From NCBI GenBank assembly GCA_027459575.1, contig DAIDIB010000009.1:1-33602 (forward strand): DNA of 33,602 nucleotides, in the 5' to 3' direction. The notes under the pieces were generated by a model. It did not search any database and was not told the DNA's origin. It worked only from the letters and a program-made list of their open reading frames with translations. The position numbers and the translations under genes are program-made. Shown here in pieces: positions 26,429 to 33,602 of the stretch (position 1 is its first letter; each line of letters opens with the position of its first letter). This stretch comes from Gammaproteobacteria bacterium (lineage in GTDB: Bacteria; Pseudomonadota; Gammaproteobacteria; DSM-16500).

Positions 26429-27254
26429 ATGATTCTCTCATGATAGTTTCGGCGCGTTGTGCTTCAAGGAATAAGGTATCAATTGAAGGGATGTTATCGT
26501 CCCACTCAACAATCGTCGGCTTGCGGCCAAGCAATTTGATCGTTTCACGGTATAGTTCCCAAACGGCGGGAACCACCGCGCGGCTGTGACTGTCAATTAA
26601 TACATCTTTGCCATCTACCGTATTAACAATAAAACCAGCCAGATGAATTTCTTGTACGGCATTCGCGTTAATTTTGCTGATGTAATCATTGGTATCGAAG
26701 CCAAGATTTAACCCGCTGACATAAACGTTGTTCACGTCCAGTAAAATACCGCAGCCCGTTTGCGCGGCAACTTCGTTAATAAACTCACATTCTGGAATAG
26801 TGGATTGACTAAAGCTGACATAGCTAGAGATGTTTTCAATCAATAACTGCCGTTGTAGATAGTCCTGCACCTGTTTAATTCGCGCGACCAGATGTGCCAT
26901 GGTTTCTTCGGTATAGGGCAGCGGCAACAGATCATGGAGGTATTGCCCATTAATAGACGACCAGGACAGGTGGTCTGAAATCAGACAGGGGTCAATTCGG
27001 GTAATGAGTTCTTTGAGCTTATGCAGGTATTGCCAGTTCAGTTCATCGGCAGAACCCAAAGAAAGTCCCACACCATGCATGCTAACAGGATAGTTTTTCC
27101 TGATTTTTTCTAAATTATTCAATGCGTTAACAGGAGGTTGCAAATAGTTTTCACTATGTACTTCAACCCAGGCGACAGCCGGTTTTGCTTCAAGAAAGTC
27201 AGCATAATGCTGAGGTCTTAACCCTACACCCGTCAATCGTAACGGTGACTTCAT
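26403..27254 (-). CDS. BufB/HvfB-like MNIO (DUF692) multinuclear non-haem iron oxidase
   Basis: GVGLRPQHYADFL...WVEVHSENYL...SMHGVGLSLGS...LISDHLSW...LLIENISSYVSF...LDVNNVYVSG...EIHLAGF match the DUF692/MNIO pattern. Confidence 0.92.
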   Translation of the reverse strand: MKSPLRLTGVGLRPQHYADFLEAKPAVAWVEVHSENYLQPPVNALNNLEKIRKNYPVSMHGVGLSLGSADELNWQYLHKLKELITRIDPCLISDHLSWSSINGQYLHDLLPLPYTEETMAHLVARIKQVQDYLQRQLLIENISSYVSFSQSTIPECEFINEVAAQTGCGILLDVNNVYVSGLNLGFDTNDYISKINANAVQEIHLAGFIVNTVDGKDVLIDSHSRAVVPAVWELYRETIKLLGRKPTIVEWDDNIPSIDTLFLEAQRAETIMRESYDTAKLTG

Positions 27255-27295
27255 GCTCGCTAGCTCTTATTCCGTTTAATATTAGAGTTATTTTA

Positions 27296-27994
27296 CTACG
27301 TTTGATCAGATTTTTTAATAGCTTTGTATAAAACTGGTGTGAGGCTAAGCAAGGCGAGGCCAATGAGGGGGAGCAGAATGGCAGGGGTAGTAAGCAGGGC
27401 AAAGCCTTGGGTGGGCGCGGCGGCGATGAGCTTATCCAGACTCTGACCTGCCAGTACATAAATCAAGGTCGCAGGTGTGACACCGATTATTGTGGCTAGT
27501 AGAAATGTCCTGATGGGCACGTTCAGTGCGCCAGCGGAAATGTTGCTGACCCAGCAAGGGCAGAAAGGTATCACACGCAGCATGAGTAAATAATAAAACG
27601 CGTTTTTCTGGAAACCCTTTTCTACGTTTTTAATCCACTGATAGCGGCGTTTGGTGACGTTGGCGCCAAACGCAGAACGCACGGCAAGGCATAATATGAG
27701 TCCGCCGACCGTTGTCGCAAATAAGGCATAAAAAAATCCGGTGATGCCAAATAAAAAGCCGCCTAACAAGCATAGTATAGTACCACCTGGTATCGCACAA
27801 GCGAGCAGTGAAATAAAAATTAGCAAATAAAGCGTGACCGCAGGGCCGTGATGGGCGATGGTCCATTGTTTTATAAGAAATTGATACTGGTTGATGGCTT
27901 CAAATGTTAAATAGTGATGCAGGCGGAATAGAAAAAACAATAGAAAGATTGATGCCAGCATTGTGAGTGGTAACCAGCGGCGAATATGATTCAT
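27296..27994 (-). CDS. TVP38/TMEM64 (VTT/DedA-like) membrane protein
   Basis: 232 aa polytopic; PGGTILCLLGGFLFGITGFFYALFATTVGGLILCLAVRSAFG and LMLRVIPFCPCWVSNISAGALNVPIRTFLLATIIGVTPATLIYVLAG. Confidence 0.87.
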   Translation of the reverse strand: MNHIRRWLPLTMLASIFLLFFLFRLHHYLTFEAINQYQFLIKQWTIAHHGPAVTLYLLIFISLLACAIPGGTILCLLGGFLFGITGFFYALFATTVGGLILCLAVRSAFGANVTKRRYQWIKNVEKGFQKNAFYYLLMLRVIPFCPCWVSNISAGALNVPIRTFLLATIIGVTPATLIYVLAGQSLDKLIAAAPTQGFALLTTPAILLPLIGLALLSLTPVLYKAIKKSDQT

Positions 27995-28263
27995 TATTTT
28001 TTAGCTTCTGGTTTTAGCGAACCGCCAACGATTTTGTTGCATGTGCCAGTTGGCACCAGAATCCAGTTGCTCTTGTCATTATCGATTTTTGATTCGCCAC
28101 CACAACCGTGTGTGGCGGTGCCACAATCATTCATATGAGCTTTAGCGATACCGTAACATTTTTCCATGCCTTCAGTATTGCCCATGGCCATTTCAGCGGC
28201 GTTAGCGGACGTCACACCTAGCGCGAGTACTGCGGCGATGGCTTGTTGGATCGTTTTGTTCAT
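27994..28263 (-). CDS. BufA/HvfA-like (DUF2282) bufferin RiPP precursor
   Basis: From MNKTIQQAIAAVLALGVTSANAAEM: signal peptide plus four conserved Cys contexts EKCYGIAKA, NDCGT, HGCGG, GTCNKIVGGS; TAATG coupling to the VTT gene. Confidence 0.85.
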   Translation of the reverse strand: MNKTIQQAIAAVLALGVTSANAAEMAMGNTEGMEKCYGIAKAHMNDCGTATHGCGGESKIDNDKSNWILVPTGTCNKIVGGSLKPEAKK

Positions 28264-28335
28264 CATTTGGGCAGCCTTGTAGATTGTGGTGGTTGATATG
28301 TTAGCATTAATGAACATTCAAGAGAAGCAAACCCG

Positions 28336-28402
28336 CGTCGTCCCGGCGAAAGCCGGGACCCAGAGCTTACTCAACTGGATCCCGGCTTTCGCCGGGACGA
28401 CG
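28336..28402. repeat. Dispersed palindromic repeat (CGTCGTCCCGGCGAAAGCCGGGACCCAG...CTGGATCCCGGCTTTCGCCGGGACGACG)
   Basis: About 28-bp inverted arms around an 11-nt centre; six-frame translation gives the familiar VPAKAGTQ...WIPAFAGTT string. Confidence 0.93.
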
Positions 28403-28404
28403 TA

Positions 28405-29625
28405 TCAAGCCGTTTTGCCTAACGTCGGACGGCTTGAGTACGCATTTACCTCAGCCAGCAGAGGTTGTAAATTAACAGGTACGTGCCCATCAATAGCCGC
28501 TTTAAATTCGTCACTGGTGACAAGTTTATTGAGATATTCATTCGCGGCCACTGTCCAGATATGCTGTTGATTGGTGTTGCGACAAGTAGCAAGTTTAAAT
28601 AGAAAATGTGTAATTTTTTTATGCCAAGCTTTAAAATTTTCGTCTGTGATATTTATTTCGCAAATACGTCCAATTGCTTTTAGATTTTTAATAACTTTTT
28701 TACAATCATCATCTGGAGTAATAAGTGTCTGCAGATAGCCTTTTAGATCAACATACGAACTACCCGCGGTGATAGCAAAAACCTCGCCTTCTTTTATGCT
28801 TTTCCAATCGCAATAAGGATATTTGCTGCTTTCACCACGTGCTTGCCATTGTTCGCTTGAACAATGAAAAATTACTTCTTCCAAATCAGGCGTCATACGC
28901 GGGATGAAACTGGTAAGAAACCGTTTAAACATGAATAGATAATTGTCGCTAGAAGCGCCATATCTTAAATAATTTATATAATCTAAGATTATTTTTTGAT
29001 GTTTATCCTGTTTATCGTAACCACGCTCAACAACTCCCAAGGTAGCTGTTTTGCAACTATACGCGCCGCCACTTAGAGGAAAAGAATTAAATTCAGGAAT
29101 AGGTTTTAGACCTTTTGTTTTCTTGCTAGCCTCTTCAGGCTTAACGCCCGCTTTAACAAGTTTAAGAAATTCTTGCCGTTCGTAATTTCTATACAGCTCT
29201 TCTTGATCGATTAGATTATCCGCCTGAGATAAGAATTTTTCTTGCACTGCAATCAAACCCTGAATGAAATCAATGTCACTTAGCGCTTGAGTTTTTTCTT
29301 TTAAAAACATTCTGCCTGTTAAACCTCTGCCATAAGTCAAATCATGAATATTTTCTCGTCTCCATTCACCAAAATTACCCCTAAACCGTAAATGGGGTTC
29401 AATTTTTTGAGTAAAGAACGCCAATGGTTCTTCAGAGAATGATTTTTTATAAGGAAGTGGATGGCTATAAAAACTATAACTATCTAATACGTACAAAGGG
29501 AGCTTGATATTTCCTTCTTCATCACAATCGGCGTAGAGAAAAATGATGCAGCTATGATGAAATGGATTGGCACGTAAATTTTCTCTATCCATGAGGCCAT
29601 ACATTTCAAAATATTTTCTTTGCAT
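28405..29625 (-). CDS. Hypothetical 406-aa protein; possible Dot/Icm substrate
   Basis: Long ORF with plausible globular composition, no recognised domain; stop lies 2 nt from the palindromic repeat. Confidence 0.7.
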   Translation of the reverse strand: MQRKYFEMYGLMDRENLRANPFHHSCIIFLYADCDEEGNIKLPLYVLDSYSFYSHPLPYKKSFSEEPLAFFTQKIEPHLRFRGNFGEWRRENIHDLTYGRGLTGRMFLKEKTQALSDIDFIQGLIAVQEKFLSQADNLIDQEELYRNYERQEFLKLVKAGVKPEEASKKTKGLKPIPEFNSFPLSGGAYSCKTATLGVVERGYDKQDKHQKIILDYINYLRYGASSDNYLFMFKRFLTSFIPRMTPDLEEVIFHCSSEQWQARGESSKYPYCDWKSIKEGEVFAITAGSSYVDLKGYLQTLITPDDDCKKVIKNLKAIGRICEINITDENFKAWHKKITHFLFKLATCRNTNQQHIWTVAANEYLNKLVTSDEFKAAIDGHVPVNLQPLLAEVNAYSSRPTLGKTA

Positions 29626-29636
29626 TGGTTATTCAC

Positions 29637-30773
29637 TTACTGTAACGCACTTCTAGCTATAATTAGACGCATAATCTCATTCGTCCCTTCCAAAATCTGG
29701 TGCACACGCAAATCCCGAAAATACCTTTCGATAGGATAATCTTGAATATAGCCATAACCACCATGCAACTGCAATGCCTGATTGCAAATTTCAAAACAGA
29801 GATCGGTTGCTAAACGCTTGGCCATGGCGCAGTAGGTGATCGTATCGGCATGCTGTGTATCTAAAGCATGCGCCGCGCGGTGTGTCATTAAGCGTGATGC
29901 TTCCAGATCCGTCAGCATATCGGCGAAACGAAATTGCAGCGCTTCAAATTCAGCCAGTTTCTGTTTGAATTGTGTACGTTCGCTCATATATTGTTTGGTT
30001 AATTCGATACATTGACGCGCACCGCCTAGCGAACAGGCGGCAATATTGATGCGTCCACCGTTTAACGCGGATAGCGCGATTTTAAATCCTTGTCCTTCTT
30101 CACCAATACGATGACTAATCGGTACGCGACAATTTTCAAAAAACACCATGGTAGTGGGTTGGCTGTGCCAGCCTAATTTATGCTCGCGCTGTCCGAAGCT
30201 TAGACCTGGCGTGTCTTTTTCCACTAATACGCAACTGATGCCTTTAGGGCCTTCAGCGCCGGTGCGTACCATGACGGCATACACATCACTGACTGAGCCG
30301 CCGGAGATAAATGCTTTTGCACCGTTTAGCACATAATAATCGCCATCTTTTACCGCGGTGGTTTTCAACGCTGCGGCATCTGAGCCAGAACTTGGTTCGG
30401 TGAGACAATAACTCGAGATCACTTCCATGGTCGCCATTTTCGGCAGCCATTTTTTTCTTAGTGAGTCATCGGCGTATTGATCAATTAACCAGGATACCAT
30501 GTTGTGAATGGAAAGATACGCAGCGGTAGAAGGGCAGGCCGCTGCTAATTCTTCAAAAATAATCGCGGCGGCGAGGCGATTTAATTCTGAGCCGCCGACA
30601 TCGCCACGGATGTAGATCGCCGCCATGCCTAATGCGGCGGCCTTGCGGAGTGTGTCGAGGGGAAAAATGTGCTTTTCATCCCATTCTTTGGCGTAAGGCG
30701 CCATTTCCTGCTCTGCGAAATCCCTTGCCATGTCACGGATAGCGTTTTGTTCTTCGTTAAAATTGAAGTTCAT
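29637..30773 (-). CDS. Acyl-CoA dehydrogenase
   Basis: 378 aa; SYCLTEPSSGSDAAALKTTA, QLHGGYGYIQDYPIERYFRDLRVHQILEGTNEIMRLIIAR. Confidence 0.93.
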   Translation of the reverse strand: MNFNFNEEQNAIRDMARDFAEQEMAPYAKEWDEKHIFPLDTLRKAAALGMAAIYIRGDVGGSELNRLAAAIIFEELAAACPSTAAYLSIHNMVSWLIDQYADDSLRKKWLPKMATMEVISSYCLTEPSSGSDAAALKTTAVKDGDYYVLNGAKAFISGGSVSDVYAVMVRTGAEGPKGISCVLVEKDTPGLSFGQREHKLGWHSQPTTMVFFENCRVPISHRIGEEGQGFKIALSALNGGRINIAACSLGGARQCIELTKQYMSERTQFKQKLAEFEALQFRFADMLTDLEASRLMTHRAAHALDTQHADTITYCAMAKRLATDLCFEICNQALQLHGGYGYIQDYPIERYFRDLRVHQILEGTNEIMRLIIARSALQ

Positions 30774-32007
30774 TACTAAATAATTCCTGTATTTCTTCTC
30801 GCTTTCGTACCAATTTCATCTTATCGCCTTCAATCAACACTTCCGCGGAGCGTGGTCGAGTGTTGTAATTTGAACTCATACTAAAACCATATGCGCCGGC
30901 GGAGTCGATGGCAAGTAAATCACCTTCTGCCAAGGCTAGATCGCGTTCTTTACCCAGAAAATCTGATGACTCGCAGACGGGGCCGACGATGTCATAGGTG
31001 GTTTTTTTACCCGCGTGTAAGTTGACAGCTAAAATGTGTTGCCACGCCTGATACAGCGCGGGACGCATTAAATCGTTCATGCCGGCATCGACAATCGCGA
31101 AATTTTTATGTTGGCCATGCTTGATATATTCCACACGCGTGAGTAACACGCCAGCATTGCCGATAATCGCACGTCCTGGTTCAATTATAATTTCCACAGG
31201 ATATTGCGACGTTTTTTGGGTAAGCATCTTGGCATAATCCGCAATGGCGGGTGTTTGTTCCTGTTGATAGGAGATGCCCAGCCCACCACCGACATTAATG
31301 GTTTTGAGTTGAATGCCAAGTTGCTTCAATTCTTCGTAGGTAACAAATAAAAAATCAAGCGCGACTTGAAAGGGCGCAAGATCAGTAATTTGTGACCCGA
31401 TGTGGCACGCGATTCCTATCAGATTAAGTGATGGCATGGCGGCAATATGTTGACACATGCTAATGGCATCTTGAGACGCCACACCAAATTTGTTTTCACT
31501 CAGGCCAGTCGAAATATAAGCGTGAGTTTTTGCGTCGATATCCGGATTGATACGCAACGAGACATTGACTTTTTTATTTAACGCTTGCGCGATTTCCTGA
31601 ATACGAGCTGCTTCAGTGGCGGATTCGATATTAAAACAGAAAATGTTTTTTTCGATAGCATGTCTGATTTCATCTTTTTTCTTGCCCACGCCAGAAAAGA
31701 TAATTTTGCTGGCATCACCACCCGCCGCAAGCACTCGTTCTAATTCACCCACGGAAACAATATCAAAACCAGATTGAAGCTCCGCCAGCAAATTTAAAAT
31801 GCTCAAATTACTATTGGCTTTCACCGCGTAGCAAATGCGATGTGGAATAGATTTGAGTGCATCATCAAAAGCTCGCCAGTTTGTTTCAATAGCGCCACGA
31901 GAATAAACATAACAAGGCGTGTCGAATTTAGTTGCGACTTTAGATAATGCAACATCTTCAACAAATAAAGTATTGTCGCGATAATGTAAGCATGTCATGT
32001 TGGCCAA
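30757..32007 (-). CDS. lysA: Diaminopimelate decarboxylase
   Basis: 416 aa; ICYAVKANSNLSIL PLP-lysine motif, GGGLGISY, EPGRAIIGNAG, GPVCESSDFLGKER. Confidence 0.93.
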   Translation of the reverse strand: MANMTCLHYRDNTLFVEDVALSKVATKFDTPCYVYSRGAIETNWRAFDDALKSIPHRICYAVKANSNLSILNLLAELQSGFDIVSVGELERVLAAGGDASKIIFSGVGKKKDEIRHAIEKNIFCFNIESATEAARIQEIAQALNKKVNVSLRINPDIDAKTHAYISTGLSENKFGVASQDAISMCQHIAAMPSLNLIGIACHIGSQITDLAPFQVALDFLFVTYEELKQLGIQLKTINVGGGLGISYQQEQTPAIADYAKMLTQKTSQYPVEIIIEPGRAIIGNAGVLLTRVEYIKHGQHKNFAIVDAGMNDLMRPALYQAWQHILAVNLHAGKKTTYDIVGPVCESSDFLGKERDLALAEGDLLAIDSAGAYGFSMSSNYNTRPRSAEVLIEGDKMKLVRKREEIQELFSNELQF

Positions 32008-32011
32008 CTTT

Positions 32012-32350
32012 TTAATCTGTCGCTAAATCACAATGCTCTTTAAGCCATTCATTGTAATCCGCGATATGCCCCAGCGAGGCGTTTAAAAAACGTTGCGCCG
32101 AGAGCGTTAGTTTTTTATTAATTTCGTTTGTAAAGCGTGCTTGCGTGCAAATAATATCGTTTGGCGATTTGGCTTTTTGCAAACGCTTGAGGTTGTCGAT
32201 ACTCGTTGATAGCACATCATTTAGAAAAAGAACATTCTGCTCGTTATAACGTTTGATGAGCATATTTAGCTGCTCGTCGGAAGTATCGGGTAATTGACCA
32301 AGCAAGCCAGATAATTCTTTCCAGTAATTTTGAAACTCCTGATGCGACAT
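32012..32350 (-). CDS. Small helical protein, possibly phasin-like
   Basis: Start placed at MSHQEFQNYWKEL (32350), avoiding overlap with the upstream PPTase gene; helical composition. Confidence 0.55.
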   Translation of the reverse strand: MSHQEFQNYWKELSGLLGQLPDTSDEQLNMLIKRYNEQNVLFLNDVLSTSIDNLKRLQKAKSPNDIICTQARFTNEINKKLTLSAQRFLNASLGHIADYNEWLKEHCDLATD

Positions 32351-32378
32351 ATTCAACCTCCATGCTATAAGACAGCTA

Positions 32379-33068
32379 TTATAACTTAATAGTATAGTCC
32401 TTAAAATTATAATATAGCAGATTTTTGGCCGGATGCTGACTGGCGAGCGCGGCGGCAAACGCGGGGTCTATTGATAGAGGTTGTAGATGCCATGTTTCTT
32501 GCGCGAAGCATATTTTTTCTTCGATATTGTCTGGTGAAACGGTAAAGCTTGCCAATGAAGTAGCCAATCCTTTGCCCGATGCTTTTATAATAGCCTCTTT
32601 TTTCGCCCATATTCGATAAAAAGCCGAGACACGTTTTGTATCAGTAAAACATTTCAGACTTTCACATTCTTGTGGACTAAAAAACCGTTCAGGTAATCCC
32701 TGTTCATAACTGGCTTTGATTTTTTCGATATCGATGCCTATTGGTTGATGTGCGATCGCATAAACGACCAAATCATCAGAATGAGCTAAATTAAAATACA
32801 AATGTTTAGTCAGCGACGCCAAAGCTGGCTTGCCATGTTCGCCATAACTGAAATTTATTTTTTCCGGCGCAATTTCTGTGTACATACTTAGTATTTGCCT
32901 AAGAACCGATCTGGCGATTGTAAAGTGACGACGATGTTCAGGAAAGCGAAATCGCTCAGCTCGTGCCGTTTCATCTGTACTTAACAACTTTGCATAGGCT
33001 TGTGCTTGCTCAGCTGTACAAATCAGCGACATTGACCAGATATGTATTTCATCGTTATCTAAATGCAT
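32379..33068 (-). CDS. 4'-phosphopantetheinyl transferase (Sfp-type)
   Basis: 229 aa; FSYGEHGKPAL, FNLAHSDDLVVYAIA, IGIDIEKIK, RIWAKKEAIIKASGKGL. Confidence 0.9.
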   Translation of the reverse strand: MHLDNDEIHIWSMSLICTAEQAQAYAKLLSTDETARAERFRFPEHRRHFTIARSVLRQILSMYTEIAPEKINFSYGEHGKPALASLTKHLYFNLAHSDDLVVYAIAHQPIGIDIEKIKASYEQGLPERFFSPQECESLKCFTDTKRVSAFYRIWAKKEAIIKASGKGLATSLASFTVSPDNIEEKICFAQETWHLQPLSIDPAFAAALASQHPAKNLLYYNFKDYTIKL

Positions 33069-33079
33069 AGCACTCTACA

Positions 33080-33145
33080 GTAGCCTGGACACGTTTTTTG
33101 TGTCCAGGGATAAATTCCCGGACATACAAAACATGTCCGGGCTAC
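33080..33145. repeat. REP-like double hairpin, GGACAC/GGACAT variant
   Basis: GTAGCCTGGACACGTTTTTTGTGTCCAGGGA-TAAAT-TCCCGGACATACAAAACATGTCCGGGCTAC. Confidence 0.88.
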
Positions 33146-33219
33146 ATTATATTGTGCAATTCCAAATCATATGCTAACTTACTCTTTTGACAGTCATTTC
33201 AAATGGAAAGGAGATATAG

Positions 33220-33423
33220 ATGAAAGAGTTTAATCTGTATGGCTGGATTGCCTTCATACTGTTAATCGTCGGCGGCATTAACTGGGGTATCTTTGGTATT
33301 TTTGGCGGCGACATTATTACCGGCATTTTTGGTAACCTGCTTGGCCGGCTGATTTTTGTTATTGTAGGCGCGGCAGCAGGTTATATGTGTTATTTGGTGT
33401 ATTTGGATAAGTTTAAGAAGTAA
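33220..33423 (+). CDS. DUF378 family small membrane protein
   Basis: 67 aa; LIVGGINWGIFGIFGGDIITGIFG...IFVIVGAAAGYMCYLV. Confidence 0.85.
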   Translation: MKEFNLYGWIAFILLIVGGINWGIFGIFGGDIITGIFGNLLGRLIFVIVGAAAGYMCYLVYLDKFKK

Positions 33424-33425
33424 TT

Positions 33426-33510
33426 GTAGCCCGGGTGCGTTTTTTGCACCCGGGAAGCAATTCTTCGTTTAAACTACGCTCCCGGGTGCAAAAAAACGCA
33501 CCCGGGCTAC
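33426..33510. repeat. REP-like double hairpin, CCCGGGTGCG variant
   Basis: GTAGCCCGGGTGCGTTTTTTGCACCCGGGA...TCCCGGGTGCAAAAAAACGCACCCGGGCTAC: two hairpins that are themselves inverted copies. Confidence 0.93.
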
Positions 33511-33602
33511 GCCAAAGCTGCCACTAATCTAATAAGTAGGATAAACAAAGTGACAGCAAACATCCCATCCCCCTCCGACCTATTTTATTTCGTCGAAGTT
33601 GC

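Noticed and set aside
27199-27459. 86-aa minus-strand ORF overlapping VTT and bufB-like genes
   Set aside because: Alternative frame of well-supported genes (translation is Pro/Ser-rich noise).
28286-28570. 94-aa ORF VVPAKAGTQ...WIPAFAGTT
   Set aside because: Translation of the dispersed palindromic repeat, a common spurious ORF.
1-33602. CRISPR array, tRNA or rRNA genes
   Set aside because: No regularly spaced repeats with unique spacers and no cloverleaf or rRNA signatures recognised by eye; a tRNAscan/Infernal run would be needed to exclude them formally.

Overview
The window looks like a Legionellales (Coxiella/Legionella-like) chromosomal segment. Left part (about 1-17458): prmC, dksA, then an uninterrupted co-directional Dot/Icm type IVB secretion block, icmP-O-N-M-L-L-L-K-E-G-C-D-J-B, with three tandem icmL/dotI genes plus a short icmM/dotJ, a repeat-built DotG and a long Pro/Ala linker in DotF. 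Middle (about 17459-25170): an AT-rich accessory segment with (i) a DarT/DarG-type DNA ADP-ribosylation toxin-antitoxin pair in which both genes are frameshifted at homopolymers, and (ii) two divergent gene sets: XRE/S24 regulator + unknown + SAM methyltransferase + VUT transporter versus TIM-barrel isomerase (frameshifted) + Asp/Glu racemase + TSUP exporter. The segment is bounded on the right by a previously unannotated, divergent second copy of the icmB 3' end (26/32 residues identical by hand alignment), so it is flanked by direct icmB-derived repeats. Right part (25171-33602): remnants of two genes, a bufferin-type (BufA/BufB/BufC) metallophore RiPP operon with a TVP38/VTT membrane protein gene inserted, an orphan 406-aa protein, acyl-CoA dehydrogenase, lysA, a small helical protein, a phosphopantetheinyl transferase and a DUF378 protein. 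GTAG-headed REP-like hairpins with compensatory stem changes are scattered through the right part and occur at the left edge. All family assignments come from reading the protein sequences; no database search was run.
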